Shown: positions 36,632 through 48,160 of the stretch, in pieces
How positions within the stretch are numbered: position 1 is the stretch's first letter
How the letters are laid out: each line of letters begins with the position of its first letter
Assembly: GCA_011317545.1 (NCBI GenBank)
Contig: WUJK01000001.1
Coordinates: forward strand, 62,001 to 126,000
Length of the DNA stretch: 64,000 nucleotides
Reading direction: 5' to 3'
Source: Coniella vitis
Taxonomy: Eukaryota; Ascomycota; Sordariomycetes; Diaporthales; Schizoparmaceae
Translations under genes and position numbers: made by a program
The notes under the pieces: generated by a model
What the model saw: only the letters and a program-made list of their open reading frames with translations
What the model was told of the DNA's origin: nothing
Databases searched by the model: none

Positions 36632-37114
36632 TATAATAATCCTTACCTAAATCCCTAATTCTAGAAGTACCTATAAGTTATATATTAGCAGGCGGGGAAG
36701 TATTACCTTTAAATCTCCGTACGTTTATCGAATAATATTAAGTATTATAAGTAATTAAGAGGGATTACCCTATTATATAAAATAATACTTAGATTTATAA
36801 CTAAAGATTATAAGGAAACTATCTAATATTAAGCTATAAACTCCTATCCTTATATCCTTCTATTATTAACTGCTATTCCCTAAATAGTGCCTTAGACCGA
36901 CGATATCGCTTATCGACTATTGCGGTCTAAGTCGATGGAGTCGTAGTGCGGTCCTTACGGTCTACCCTTATCCTATATAACCCTAACCCTAGTTATATTA
37001 TCTAGTGTGACTTTATTATATAAGAGATCCCTATTGGTCCGTTAAGGTTCCGATTTGCTGGCATATGGTTGCGCTAGCCTGTTCCTATGACCTGTATGAC
37101 CGTGGGTTATAATA
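36632..37114 (-). repeat. 5' LTR of element E
   Basis: 483 bp. Its outer (right) end is little mutated (GGTTGCGCTAGCCTGTTCC), whereas the matching inner end of the other LTR reads AATTACGCTAGCCTATTCC. It carries a telomere-like CCCTAACCCTA near 36980. Confidence 0.85.
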
Positions 37115-37889
37115 AGGCACTTAAGTTATATATCTTCGGCTAGGAGAAAGCTTTCGTTTTAGTAAAATATTATTCTAAATAGTTCCTTAAGTATAATACT
37201 ATAGATAAAGTAGTATATATTTCCTTCGTTAGTATCCTTATCTATAGAGGTTTCTAATTTTAAGCTTATTTCTTTATTAATAGTTTAGGTATCGATATCC
37301 TAAATAATATTAAGCGTTTCTTATTATTCCGTAATTTCAGAGATATCGCTTTATAAGGGGTATCCACCTCGTTAAGTAGCTTATTCTTTAGTAAAAGGTT
37401 ATAATATCTTATTATATAATAGCGTATATCCTTCTATATTATACTAATAGGGGTATTCTTTTATAAGCTAGGCTTATTACTTTATTACTAGTCTTTCGAA
37501 TAAATCGTTATCTATAAGAAGAAGTATCTTTTAGGTAATTATAATTTATCGTTCTTTATAAGGTTTCTAAGGAAACTTTCCTAAGCCTTATTTTATCGAA
37601 AGGTATATTATATAATTATCCTTATAATAGAATATTTAGTTATGGAGTTTATAATTAGGGTTATCCGGTATTTACTCTAAAAGCTACTTTTAGCTAGGAG
37701 TAGAATCCTAGGTCTTATATATTATAATATTAGCTTATCGTCCTTCTAGGACTTTTTTAAATTCCCTAGGCTTCTTAGGTTATCGATATTCTTATATAAA
37801 GTAGCCTTTTTTACTATATTTAAAGTATTCTTTCCTTATAGGCTTATATTAAGCTATATCGAGCTCTATAAGGCCTATATATATAGTAC

Positions 37890-40805
37890 CCTTTTTAGCC
37901 GGCTAGGGATAAGCCGCTGCTATAGAGCAGGCTGTTTAAGTAAGCTTTCGCCTCGGTACTAGGTATACTACGCTATAGCTAGGCGGAGGTAGTAAGACTA
38001 GCTAGAGGGCCCTTCCGGGCCCCCTAATAGCTAATTCCGCGGAACGTATTTATAAAAGGTTCTTATAGACTACTAGGCGTAGTCTAGCTTCTTAAAAGTA
38101 GTATATAAGGAATCTCTATAAATAGGTTCCTTACTACTTTTTATATAGTAGATATAATATAATCTACTACCCTATAGGAAGGCGAGTTTAAACGAAATCT
38201 TATACTATTAGCTATTAGGGTATTTTATAGCTATATTATAAGCTATCTAGGGCTAAAGTATATTAAGCTATATACGGTCGATTACCTAGCGTATAGCGTT
38301 ATTAAGGGCGTATAGTACGGTATAGCGGTCGGCGGGAGTACTTAGGGTAGGGGTAATTAAGCCGGGAAGTAACTATAATAAGCCTATAATGCTAGGAGTA
38401 TACTCCTAATCGTAGGTAATATTAATACCGGTAGTAATAGTAATAATAGTTTAATACTACTACTATTATAACTATTATTATAGCTAATACTACTATTATT
38501 AGTAATAGCGGGGCTAGATATAGCGAGTATATTTCTAAGGTTAAGTAATTAACTCTACCTGCTCTTTAGATTTATTAAAAGCCTCGGTAGAACCTTTTAT
38601 TAATATTTTATCGTAGGCCTCTTTAGCTATATAAATAGTAGTATAATAAGGGCTACCGTCCTTACCTACCTATAAAGCGTTATATAGCTAGCTACCGATA
38701 ATTATTAGATAGTTAGATAAGGGGTTATAGCTCTTATATTAATAGCGCTAATTAAGTATTACCCTCGATATCCTAATAGTTATTAAGCAATATACCGGCG
38801 ATTACCGAGACTAGGTATTACTCGTAAAGTATATTATACTAGTTTATAATATATCGGTTACTAAGAATAGCTTTATTAGCCTTTTATATCTTTTTACGCT
38901 TAATAGGAATAATAGGTATAACGGCCTTACCTATATTTTTAATAATATTAGCCTTCTTCTTATTTATCTTAGCCTTAGGCTAGGCGCTAGTAATAGTAAT
39001 AGCGTTAATAGTATAAGTAAGATAAGGAGGATTAGCCTTAATAAGAGCTATAATCTTAATAGCTCTAGCTTTAGTATTATTATCATTAATAATAGCGGTA
39101 GAATACTACTTCTAAGTAATAAGAGTATTAATAGGAGTAGAAGTAAGCGTAAAGCGTTTATTATTAATATTATCGGTAGTAATAGTATAAGTAATACCGA
39201 TATTATTATCGTTACTATTACTACTACTACTATTACTATCGTTTATATAGGTATAATTAATATTACTATTAGTATTATAGTTATTATCGTTATTAGCTTT
39301 ATCCTAATAAGCCTTATTATCGTTCTCCTCGGTATTATTATCTCTAGTATATATATTAGCAGCAGCTTCCTTATTACTAAAAGTATCTTCGGCTTAGGTA
39401 TAATTAGTATAGAGTAAGTTTACCTTATCTTCGTTATCGATACTATCCTTAGCGGCCTTAATACTACCCTTATCCTTATCCTCGAGCTCGAGGGTATTAT
39501 TAAGAGCCTTTTATAGAATATTATTATCGTCCTTATCTTTATTGTAAATATAATTATTATTATTAAGTATATTAACAATTAGCTTTATAATGCTATATAA
39601 GAGTATATTATATATTATAGGAGTAATACCCTTTTTAATAGCTTTAGACTCTATTAGTAGATATATTAGTTAATAGTATTTAATTAGTAGAGTTTAAATA
39701 TTATCTTAAAGCTATATATTACGTTTACTATAATATATATATAGATATATAATTAGAAGGCTATAATACTTTAGAATAGCCCTAGGTAAAATACTTCGGG
39801 AGCTTAGGCTAGATTATATAGATTAATTAGATTAATATATATTTCTTAGTTATACGGGTATTAATAGCGTTTATAGTATAGCGCGCTTTAGTATACTTAC
39901 TTATATATTAGTTTAAGATATTAATAGGCTATTATAAGTTTTAATAATCGTTTAAGGAGAGTAGATATACTTACTTCCTTTCTTAGGAGGTATAATAATA
40001 GTAGTAGTAGTAATAATAGTACTAGGAGTTCTAGTAGAAAGTTTAATATAGCGGCGGCGTAGGCTAGTAATACTACTATACGATTATATAATAAAGTAAG
40101 AGAAGAAAAAGGAAAAAGGGGAAAGAGGAGGGAGTTTAAACGAGTTATAAAGGGGGTAGAAGAAGTATAATAAATAATATAATACTACTATTATTAATAA
40201 TAATAAGAGTATATCTAGCTATAGTAGTTATTATCTATAACTATAGATAAAAGGCTAGCTATTATTAATAGAGCGATATATACTTCTATAAACTATTAAT
40301 AGTAAACGCCTTAAAGTATATCTCTAATACGTTTTAAGCTACTACTTTATATTATTATAAAGATATCTACGCTATAATAGTAGCTAGGTAGCTAGCAGGC
40401 TTTTCGGTATAGCGCTCTTAAACTTTTATATTAGTAAGGTTATCGCTAATATAATTGATATATAATATATATATAAAGCGGTTTCGGGACCGGTTTCGGC
40501 CGGTATCTAACGCCTAATAGCTATACGGTAATACGCTAATCTAATACAAAGTAGCCCTATACGGGCTATATAAATAGTATTATATAACTCTATTCTAAGA
40601 CTAATCCCTAGAGTATTTAGTCTTTAGGATATAGCTAATACGTTATAAAGCAGCTTTTTAGGCTTAGGTTATACTATAATTATATTTACTAGGTAGGCGT
40701 ATATACGCTCTTTAGTAGTATAATAAGCAGTATACGCCGAGATACCCCTTAGGAGGTATACTAGCGCAACTAGTCCGGTGTTAATTTAATTAAATAAATA
40801 AATAA
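37890..40805 (+). mobile_element. Insertion F: unclassified 2.9-kb element with AAAT-type tail
   Basis: It interrupts the gag of element D; comparison with B and E shows the uninterrupted site. Its left end is relatively GC-rich. Its right end is a run of TAAA/AAAT units, and it is flanked by a roughly 12-bp duplication (ATATATAGTACC left, ATATATAATACC right). A tail plus a long target duplication suggests a non-LTR (LINE-like or derived) element in plus orientation. I could not recognise any LINE protein in either strand, so the class is a guess. Confidence 0.5.
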
Positions 40806-41989
40806 ATATATAATACCGCTAACTACTATACCTTATTATTAGAAGCTATAGTTAATTATTTATTAAATCCGCCGTCCTATATTAGCGTAATTTCTTTATA
40901 TAATATAGCTTCTTCCTTTCTTATTCTTCTCTTTATATTTTTTATAGGGACGGTTATCAATACGAATAATATTATTATTAAATATTATAAAGTTATTAAG
41001 CTAATCTTACTTAGAGATTTTATCCTTAACCTCGTCTTTAAGTCCTTTATAATAATATTCTATAAGGCTTTAATCTTCCTATAAGAGGTATACTAAAAGT
41101 TATTTAAACCGAATTATATATACTAAAGTAGATTTATTCTACTTAAAGTTCTATAAGTTATTATATTATAGTTTATTCTTTAGAGTTACCGAATATTTAC
41201 TTAAAGATATATTCGAATCTTATAATTAAATCGAATATACTTTTAATAGTTTTCTTATATTAATCAAGGTTACCTAGGTATTCGATATAGTTATAAAGCG
41301 AGGGTTTATACTAGATAAATATATCCTTTTCGAATTATATACCGGCTAGGATAACTTTATCGCGTTCGGTAGTAAACTAAGTTATATTATATAAAAAATA
41401 CGTTTTATAATAGGTAAAAAACCCTTAAAGTATCTTCTAATTACCGTTATATATAATAGGTTTATCTATTTTATAGCTATTATTAGTATTCTAAATAATA
41501 AGTATTAAGGATATAATAGTTATAAGTTAATATTATTCGAATTATTAAGCCTACTTATAAATAATATAATTTTACTACTTCTAATTCTACTAAAGTATAA
41601 TAAGTTATTAGGTAAGTTCCATCAATTAATATATTATATCTTCCTAAGTTATAACCTAATAATATCCTTTATTTAAGGTAGATAAAGTAGGGGTTTAAGG
41701 AGCTATTATTATACTTAATATTACCTAAAAGGTATATATAAACCGTCCTAAATAAGAATTATAAAAATATAATAATCCTTACCTAAATCCCTAATTCTAG
41801 AAATATCTATAAGTTATATATTAATAGGAGAGGGAAATATACCTTTAAGCCTTTATATATTAATATATAATATTAAATATTATAAAGGATTAAGAGGGAT
41901 TACCCTATTATTTAACAGTAATACTTAGATTTATAACTAAAGATTATAAGGAAAACTATCTAATAGATAGGAAATCTATTATCCTTATA

Positions 41990-42506
41990 TATTATAATCC
42001 AGGATTATATAGGTTATAGGAATAGGCTAGCGTAACTATATACTAGTAAGTTGGAACCTTAACGGACCGATAGGGGACGGTTATATAATTAGGACGTACT
42101 CCTTATAGGGAATTCGTAATAAGAAGTAGCGATAGGATTAGATAATCCTAGAAGGATAACGAACTAATTAGGATAAATATATTAGATTAGTAATATATCT
42201 AATCGATCTATAGATATATTAGATTAAGAATATATCTAAGTAATCTAAGGTTAAATAGAATATTTAATACGGAATAATAGAAGGATATAAGGATAATAGA
42301 ATTCCTAGCTATTAGATAGTTTTCCTTATAGTCTTTAGTTATAAATCTAAGTATTACCTCGAGTAATAGGGTAATCCCTCTTAATCTCTTATAATACTTA
42401 ATATTATATATAAACGTATAAAGACTTAAAGATATATTTCCCCCCCCTACTAATATATAACTTATAGGTACTTCTAGAATTAGGGATTTAGGTAAGGATT
42501 ATTATA
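41990..42506 (+). mobile_element. Solo LTR G inserted in the 5' LTR of element D
   Basis: 517-bp LTR in plus orientation, starting TATTATAATCC and ending GGATTATTATA, flanked by TTATA on both sides (41985-41989 and 42507-42511). Removing it restores the D LTR. It was presumably left after LTR-LTR recombination of a complete copy. Confidence 0.8.
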
Positions 42507-42766
42507 TTATATCTTTCTATTATTTCCCATTATTCCCTAAATAGTATCTTTAAACCGATAAAGTCGCTTATCGACTATTATAGTCTAAATCGTTAGAGTT
42601 ATAGTATAATCCTTACGGTCTACCCTTATCCTATATAACTCTAACTCTAATTATATTATCCTATATAACCTTATATAAGAGATCCTATCGGTCCGTTATA
42701 ATTCCGATATTTATACTTTATTATATTAGCTTATACTTATAACCTATATAAGACTAGGTTATAATA

Positions 42767-43565
42767 ATATTATCTTATATTAACGATTTAACTTAGATTA
42801 TTATCTTTCCGTAAAATTCTAGCTATATAAATACCATAACGGTTATATTATTATATCTGCTTTATTCGTAGTTAGGATAATAAAACCTCTATATAAATCC
42901 TTTATCCCCTTTATCTATATCTATTAGTATTTTTAATTATATTATACTAATATTTTATAATTAATATAATAATATTGCTCGATATTTATAAGGTTATTAC
43001 TTCCTTTTATCGTAATTCGGTGCTTTTATCGGTTATAATCGTCGAGTTTCCTCGAATTCGATCTAATATTACTCTAAAAGCTTTATAATAATATTAAATA
43101 GCTATAAGAAATAGTTTTATAATATATATTCCTATAGCTTTAGAAAGATTATTTTATATTATATTGAAAAACTATTAGAATCCGTATATTATCCCTAATA
43201 TTCGAAGTTTTCTAAAGCTATTATAAGAATTATAAATTTTTATAGCTTAGATTATTAATTTATACTATTATTAGAGATCGAGATTATTAAATAAAAGTAA
43301 TTATAATTAGTATATTTATATATTTATTTATAGAAAGGAGGTTTTAATCGTTTAGCTTATATCCGAGCTTTTAATAAAGAAAATATAATATATATAAAGC
43401 TGAATTATTAGCTAAAATAAGCGAAATAAAAGAAAAGTTAAAAGAGTATATTATTTTATATATCTAATTCTAAAAAAGATCTATTATACGAACATTTAAG
43501 TGCCGTCGAAGCTATTATTCTGCTTATATAAAGCCTATTATTGGGCTAATAAAATAGCTTTCGGG
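42767..43565 (-). repeat. Right flanking repeat X (inverse of 16.08-16.29 kb) and block edge
   Basis: 42855-43080 is the reverse complement match of X'. The rest, to 43565, is AT-rich and RIP-like with broken frames on the plus strand that I cannot assign. Composition jumps to normal genomic levels at about 43565. Confidence 0.6.
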
Positions 43566-44185
43566 TTAGGGTTAAATGTATGACGGGCTGGCCCCTGTAG
43601 GGCTCCAGGAATTGACTAGCGTTCCTGCGGCCGTCTCCGACGTACGTACGGAACCTTTCGCTTGGGCGGTTGAGGCAAAAGGTACGCAATCTTCTGAACA
43701 CGTTTCAGAAGATCTAGTCAACTTATCAGGCACGTCGGGCGAAGGCAATGTCACAGGTGGGCCTGTGGGCCTGTGACAAAATGCTACTATTATAGAATAT
43801 GCTAGTAACTCAGTCGTAGGGCAAGAGAGCCCGGGAACCTAAGTAATATACGAGGCAAGAGAAAAGGAGAGAGGGGCTAGGGCCAAGGATGAAATAAGAA
43901 GCAGCTCATGACCTCCCCCTCGCACCTTGCTCGTCTATGTGAGGTCAAATGCAGAAGGAGGCATGTGACTTAGCTGAGTCAGCGGCGGCCTGTTCGTTGG
44001 TGTCAAGTGGCTTTGTCAGCAATAACAAGCTTTAGTCAGCTTGGGGCCACGAAGCAAACGCGACAGAATGCACATATCTCATCCAAATGGCCTATTTGCA
44101 CCATGGGAAAGACAAAAGCGATGCAGAACAACTGATCAAAAATGAAAACAATCATGTTCCAAAAGCCAAAGAGCCCAAAAAATTA
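43566..44185. other. Unique sequence at block edge with two hairpins
   Basis: It contains short inverted repeats at 43691-43711 (CTTCTGA..TCAGAAG) and 43750-43777 (GTCACAGG..CCTGTGAC). Both strands are open for 60-66 codons across 43572-43776, but neither translation shows a recognisable domain. Nothing else is seen up to the tRNA. Confidence 0.5.
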
Positions 44186-44283
44186 TGATGAGACTGGGAC
44201 TTGAACCCAGGAGGATTGCTCCACCAGGAACTGGTATTAAGGTGACCTTAACCTGGCGCCATAACCAACTCGGCCATCTCACC
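44186..44283 (-). tRNA. tRNA-Leu (anticodon AAG) with 16-nt intron
   Basis: The acceptor stem GGTGAGA pairs with TCTCATC, with one G-U. The anticodon stem CCAGG/CCTGG encloses loop bases giving anticodon AAG at 44247-44249. A 16-nt intron lies at 44230-44245, just after the base 3' of the anticodon, and pairs with the anticodon region (CACCTTAA against TTAAGGT) as is usual for nuclear intron-containing tRNAs. The long variable arm (GGAG/CTCC) is typical of Leu, and the T arm has GGTTCAAGTCC. A TTTTTT Pol III terminator follows on the minus strand. Confidence 0.93.
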
Positions 44284-47005
44284 AATCGACTTGTTATGGT
44301 CTTTGTCATAATTCTAACATTATATAGTCACATGACATGTCACCCCACACAACTGGCATATCGTTGGTGGTGAGAACCAATGTCACGGAAAGAAAGAGAC
44401 GTCGCAGAGTTGTGGATGTTTGTTTCTTCTCAACAGCTGGATTGGAACAATTATGGGACGGGAGAATCACATGTTCTGAGAAACAACTCGCTACTGAGAT
44501 GGGAAACTGTGTGCACAGGCTATAGCCGTGGAAGTACTCAGCAGAACACTTTGGAATTGACCTCGTACCAAAATTATCTTCTCCGTCCCTGTTTTCTCAT
44601 TCTGAGTAGAAATTACCGCCTCTCGGAGAAGAGGAGTACCCTTGAAAGAAGGTGATATGAAATTATAGATACGTAGTGCAATCGTATGTACAGCGGCGTC
44701 AGTTGTCCACTTGATTCAAACACAGCGTCATCAATCTCCATATCTCTTCCTTTTGTCAAATCTGATACTCACGGCTTGCTCTGCTATAATTGATAAGGCC
44801 TTTCGACAGAATGTCCGTGTGATGAACACCATTGATCAGATCCTGGGAGACCTTGCGTCATAATTTTCTTGATGACCTTCAAATCAATGTCTCGGACATC
44901 CTCAGCCAAGGAGAACGGCAACAGCCAGTGACCAACTATCAAGGTTGATGTCTAAAAGTGGAAGGGGATACGGTTCATACTAGTAGGGTCAATAGGCGCC
45001 CTAGCAAAGTTAGGATTATCTGCGCCAAGTAATTAGTGTATCCATGTGTAGCCATGTCAATTTTCTCGAGTTGTCTTGCACGTATCAGAGAGTTGTTGGA
45101 CTCTGAGATTCTCGGGCGTCTACCGTGTTCTTTGCATCTGTGTCGAATCATATTATTCTTCCACTTCCGCTCCTTGGTATTATCCTGTTGAACGACATAT
45201 ATATTCACATCTGGACACCCAGGGTGCCGCCGCATATGAACCAATGGCGTCGGAGGACAATGCAAAGCGACGTTACTGCAAACGTATCTATGTCGATTTC
45301 TCTTGAGCGGACATTGCTTGTAACTTTCCCCTTTTTTGAAGTTGCGATAGACAGATGTGTTGGTCCGATATAAGGTCCACAAGCACACATTCCGGAAAAG
45401 CCGAACGCAAGAGTGCGATGGTCCTTGGTGTTGTCGGTGCAACAAGGCTTCCCTGATATACACGTACCTATCATCCTCCTCAGCCCAAGCTGACTGCCCC
45501 TCGGGAAGAGAAATCAAACACGCGCTTGGGTTCACCCAATGGTTATTGTCCATCTGTCGCCACGCCACGGCGCCACGGCGCCCAGCTACGCTATAAACCA
45601 CCAAAATATGATGAGACGATGAGACTAAAAATGTACATAAAGCAAGAGTCCAATCTAATATGCAAATTGATATTTTGAATATTAGTAGTACAGCTGCTAA
45701 ATTGAGGGTTATGCTATACTTGACTTGATTGATGGCCGTTCTCAAAGCAAGCAATCCAAGCCTGGTTTGAGTCCAGCCGCTGAGGTGTGCGGAGTGGCTG
45801 CCCGTGGACTTGAGTTCACAGCCTCGCCGGGTATTCACTCCTGACATAGGATGAATGGGCTCAGAAATACGACAGCGTCCAACCCGGATATGGCCATAGA
45901 CAGTAACGGATCAGAGAGGGTTTACGGGCATGTATGCTCAAAGTCACACACTTATCACCAAGTAAACAACACAACAAGAAATAAGCAAGAAATCACGGCG
46001 ATTAGTATCGTCGTTATGGCTTATATGCATGCGTACTACAGGTCCTATCGCGGGATTATTCCGCACATCCTGCAAAGTAAAATAAACTCGCTGCCAACCC
46101 CTTGTCAAGCATAAACCCAATTGCCGAAGCAAAGACAACTATCCAAGAGCCCATCGCACCAACCTGCATATGGTATGTTTTTTCAGCTGCCGCCAGCGCA
46201 CGCCCAGGGCCCAAATTCGCCCAGATGGTCTCCAGCCGCTTCCCAATCGGGACCGGTTGCATTGGCATGGGCCAATGGAGGCCACCTCATTGATCCTTCG
46301 TTTGCTTTTGGGTGGCTGTCTTCAGCCCTTAAGCCTATAGTCCGCCCGCTCCTGCGCTCCGACGACGGCAGTCAGCGGAAAAATTGCCACCCCTGGATTT
46401 TGCGCCCGAAAAGTACCCGTGACTGGTGTCAAAATTCCGCGATGGAGTTGCATGTATCCCTCGCGCAGGTTGTCCAGTCATTTGCGAGTCATCTCTGGTA
46501 GGGTTGCAGACTGTGGCTTGAGTAAAGAGAGCGCGTGGAGGAACAACGCCGCCGTACACGAGGACAGCTTTGAGGCTCAAAATACTTGTCTCGGCTTAGC
46601 TTGGCCCAGGATCTGAACGCAGAGTTCAGGGTCCTTCAGGTTGTTGCCGTCTGTGTTGGTGAAGGCCTGACAGACGCCACAGAGGAGACCTGAACACTGG
46701 GGGATGGTAGTGTGGTCTAGGTGTATTCGATGGCGGTTGCGAATATATACTGGGGAGGAGTAGCGTCCAGGAAGCAAAACATATGTCCTTCCGTTTCCCC
46801 TTTCTTTTGTGTCATTCTCGAAGCATAGTGCCTGGTCTCCCATTCATTGCTGTGCTCACACCCAGTGGTAGAGTAGCGTGATATCGATCTTCTTTTTCTC
46901 TACTTGCATTGCAGTCTCCTTAGGCCTGTCATCTGCTTCATCAAATACGGACGGAACCAGGATCACCAGCCAAAGATCATCACCAACGGAGCAGCGCACT
47001 CCAAC
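44284..47005. other. Gene-free interval between tRNA-Leu and MARVEL-type gene
   Basis: 2.7 kb of normal base composition. The longest ORF (44975-45847, minus, 290 codons) has no domain, unusual residue composition and no conserved motif, so I do not call it. The last few hundred bases should hold the promoter and leader of the gene at 47006. No repeat or RNA gene is seen. Confidence 0.5.
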
Positions 47006-48160
47006 ATGTCCAACAAATACTCCAGCACTCGTGCCTATGGCCGCGAGCATATTCCTCAGTACCCCAAGGGCTTCATAGCCCTTCGTATTGTACAGCTCAT
47101 CCTCTCCGTCGTAGTCCTCGGCCTGGACGCCTACACGCTCTCTCTAGACAGCTTCGATGGCAATCAACTCAACATCTTCACCGTGCGTTATCCCAATCCC
47201 ATGCTATTGAACATTACTGTGCACTTCGCGTGTTCAATCTCTCACTGGAAGCTTATATGCTTACCAATCATGTAAGAATAAAACAGGCTGTCTGGACCAT
47301 GATCATCGGTATATATTACATTGTCGTTGAGATAGGCGGGCCTCAGGCATGGAAAGGCTACAACTACTGGGCCGTCCTCATCCTCGACATCCTGTCCGTT
47401 GTGTTTTGGCTCGTCTCCTTTGCGCTCATGGCAGCGCGCATCGCGCCCTTTGCGGGTGGCATCGAGATTTGCGGTGTGTACGAGTGCATCACGTATGCGC
47501 TGGAGGGGGATTACTTGACCTTGTTTGCGTGCTCGGCTGCCGTGGCTGGAATAGGTGGATTGGAGTTGTATGTTTTTCTTCCTTTTTCTTCTTTCCTCTT
47601 TCTTCATTCCACTTCCTCTTCCGCCTCGCAAGTCTTTGTTTCCGTAACATTCTGTCATCTCACCTTAGGGTGATGATGGAGTGTGCAAAGATTTTTTTCT
47701 CGCTCTCCGGCCGAGTCTAGATATGTTGATGAATGTTCTGACGTCTTTCCAAATAAAAAGTTCTCTCTTCATCATCTCTCTCACGATCCACTCCGTGGCC
47801 CTCCACCGCCACCGCGCAGCAGGCCTCCACTGCAACGCAACTTCGTCTCGTCACAGCGGAGCCCAGGACTCTGCCGACCTCAACAACAACAATGCCATCC
47901 CCCTAGGCGGCCCCGTCTACGGGACAGCCGCGGCCGAGAAGCACCAAGCCACAATGGGAGCCACGGTGGTGTCGTCTGGTCCTCCTCCTCCAACACAGCA
48001 GGAGCAGCAACCGTATACGTACACTACGACGACATATAATTCTTCTTCTGTTCCGAACGTGCAAGTGGTGCCGCCAACTCAGGTGATTTATGCTCAGGGC
48101 CAGCAAGGCCTGCCGACCCAGCATCCTGTGGTGGGTAACCATGGGCAATATCCGCAGTAG
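47006..48160 (+). CDS. MARVEL-domain-like four-helix membrane protein
   Basis: Small integral membrane protein of unknown function. Its four-helix layout with a long cytosolic tail fits fungal MARVEL-domain proteins, which are associated with membrane apposition and trafficking. Exons: 47006-47182, 47287-47567 and 47761-48160, about 285 aa. Helices: IALRIVQLILSVVVLGL; an AVWTMIIGIYYIVVE stretch; WAVLILDILSVVFWLVSFAL; and one spanning FACSAAVAGIGGLEF into SLFIISLTIHSVAL. It is followed by HRHRAAGLHC, a common end of the domain. The last 100 residues are Gln/Pro/Thr-rich and disordered. The second intron (193 bp) is the least certain junction; an alternative acceptor at 47668 would give a short different end and lose the fourth helix. 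Confidence 0.8.

Larger units (their letters stand above)
29474..37114 (-). mobile_element. Element E: full-length Ty3/gypsy chromovirus, RIP-inactivated
   Basis: 7641-bp LTR retrotransposon inserted in element D with target duplication AGGCA at 29469-29473 and 37115-37119. LTRs are 484 and 483 bp. Reading right to left on the minus strand: gag with CCHC knuckle near 35.57-35.63 kb (KECFNYNKIGYFIREYR), protease, RT core near 33.27-33.35 kb, RT catalytic site near 32.99-33.00 kb reading YLNDIL (the family YLDD with Asp changed to Asn by G-to-A), integrase C-terminus near 31.1 kb (GDKVYLNRKNIKTT) and chromodomain near 30.83-30.89 kb (YLIKWKNYDNSEN). The purine tract AGAAGGGAGA precedes the 3' LTR. 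Many in-frame stops make it dead. Confidence 0.88.
26857..42766 (-). mobile_element. Element D: old gypsy copy split by four later insertions
   Basis: Pieces in minus orientation can be joined by comparison with E: RT to protease at 27368-29473, gag at 37115-37889 and 40817-41767, and a 5' LTR at 41768-42766. They are interrupted by solo LTR H, full-length element E, insertion F and solo LTR G. The 3' half (integrase and 3' LTR) is absent on the left, where C abuts. It is heavily RIP-mutated and non-functional. Confidence 0.75.
15930..43565. repeat. 27.6-kb RIP-mutated AT-rich block of nested transposons
   Basis: No ORF of 60 codons or more exists on either strand across this whole stretch. 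CpA and TpG are strongly depleted and TpA is abundant, the standard RIP outcome. Translations are recognisable only when TAG/TAA stops are ignored. Composition changes sharply at the right edge (43565) and more gradually at the left. The content is mostly Ty3/gypsy chromovirus copies. It is probably constitutive heterochromatin, which is an inference from what is known of RIP-rich AT blocks in other fungi. Confidence 0.93.

Noticed and set aside
44975..45847. 290-codon ORF on the minus strand between the tRNA and the MARVEL-type gene
   Set aside because: No domain, signal or conserved-looking motif; composition rich in Cys, His, Trp and Arg as in random frames; no supporting splice structure. 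Not called.
46056..46268. 70-codon minus-strand ORF with a hydrophobic segment (WIVVFASAIGF)
   Set aside because: Looks somewhat protein-like, but there is no homologue I recognise and no splice or promoter support.
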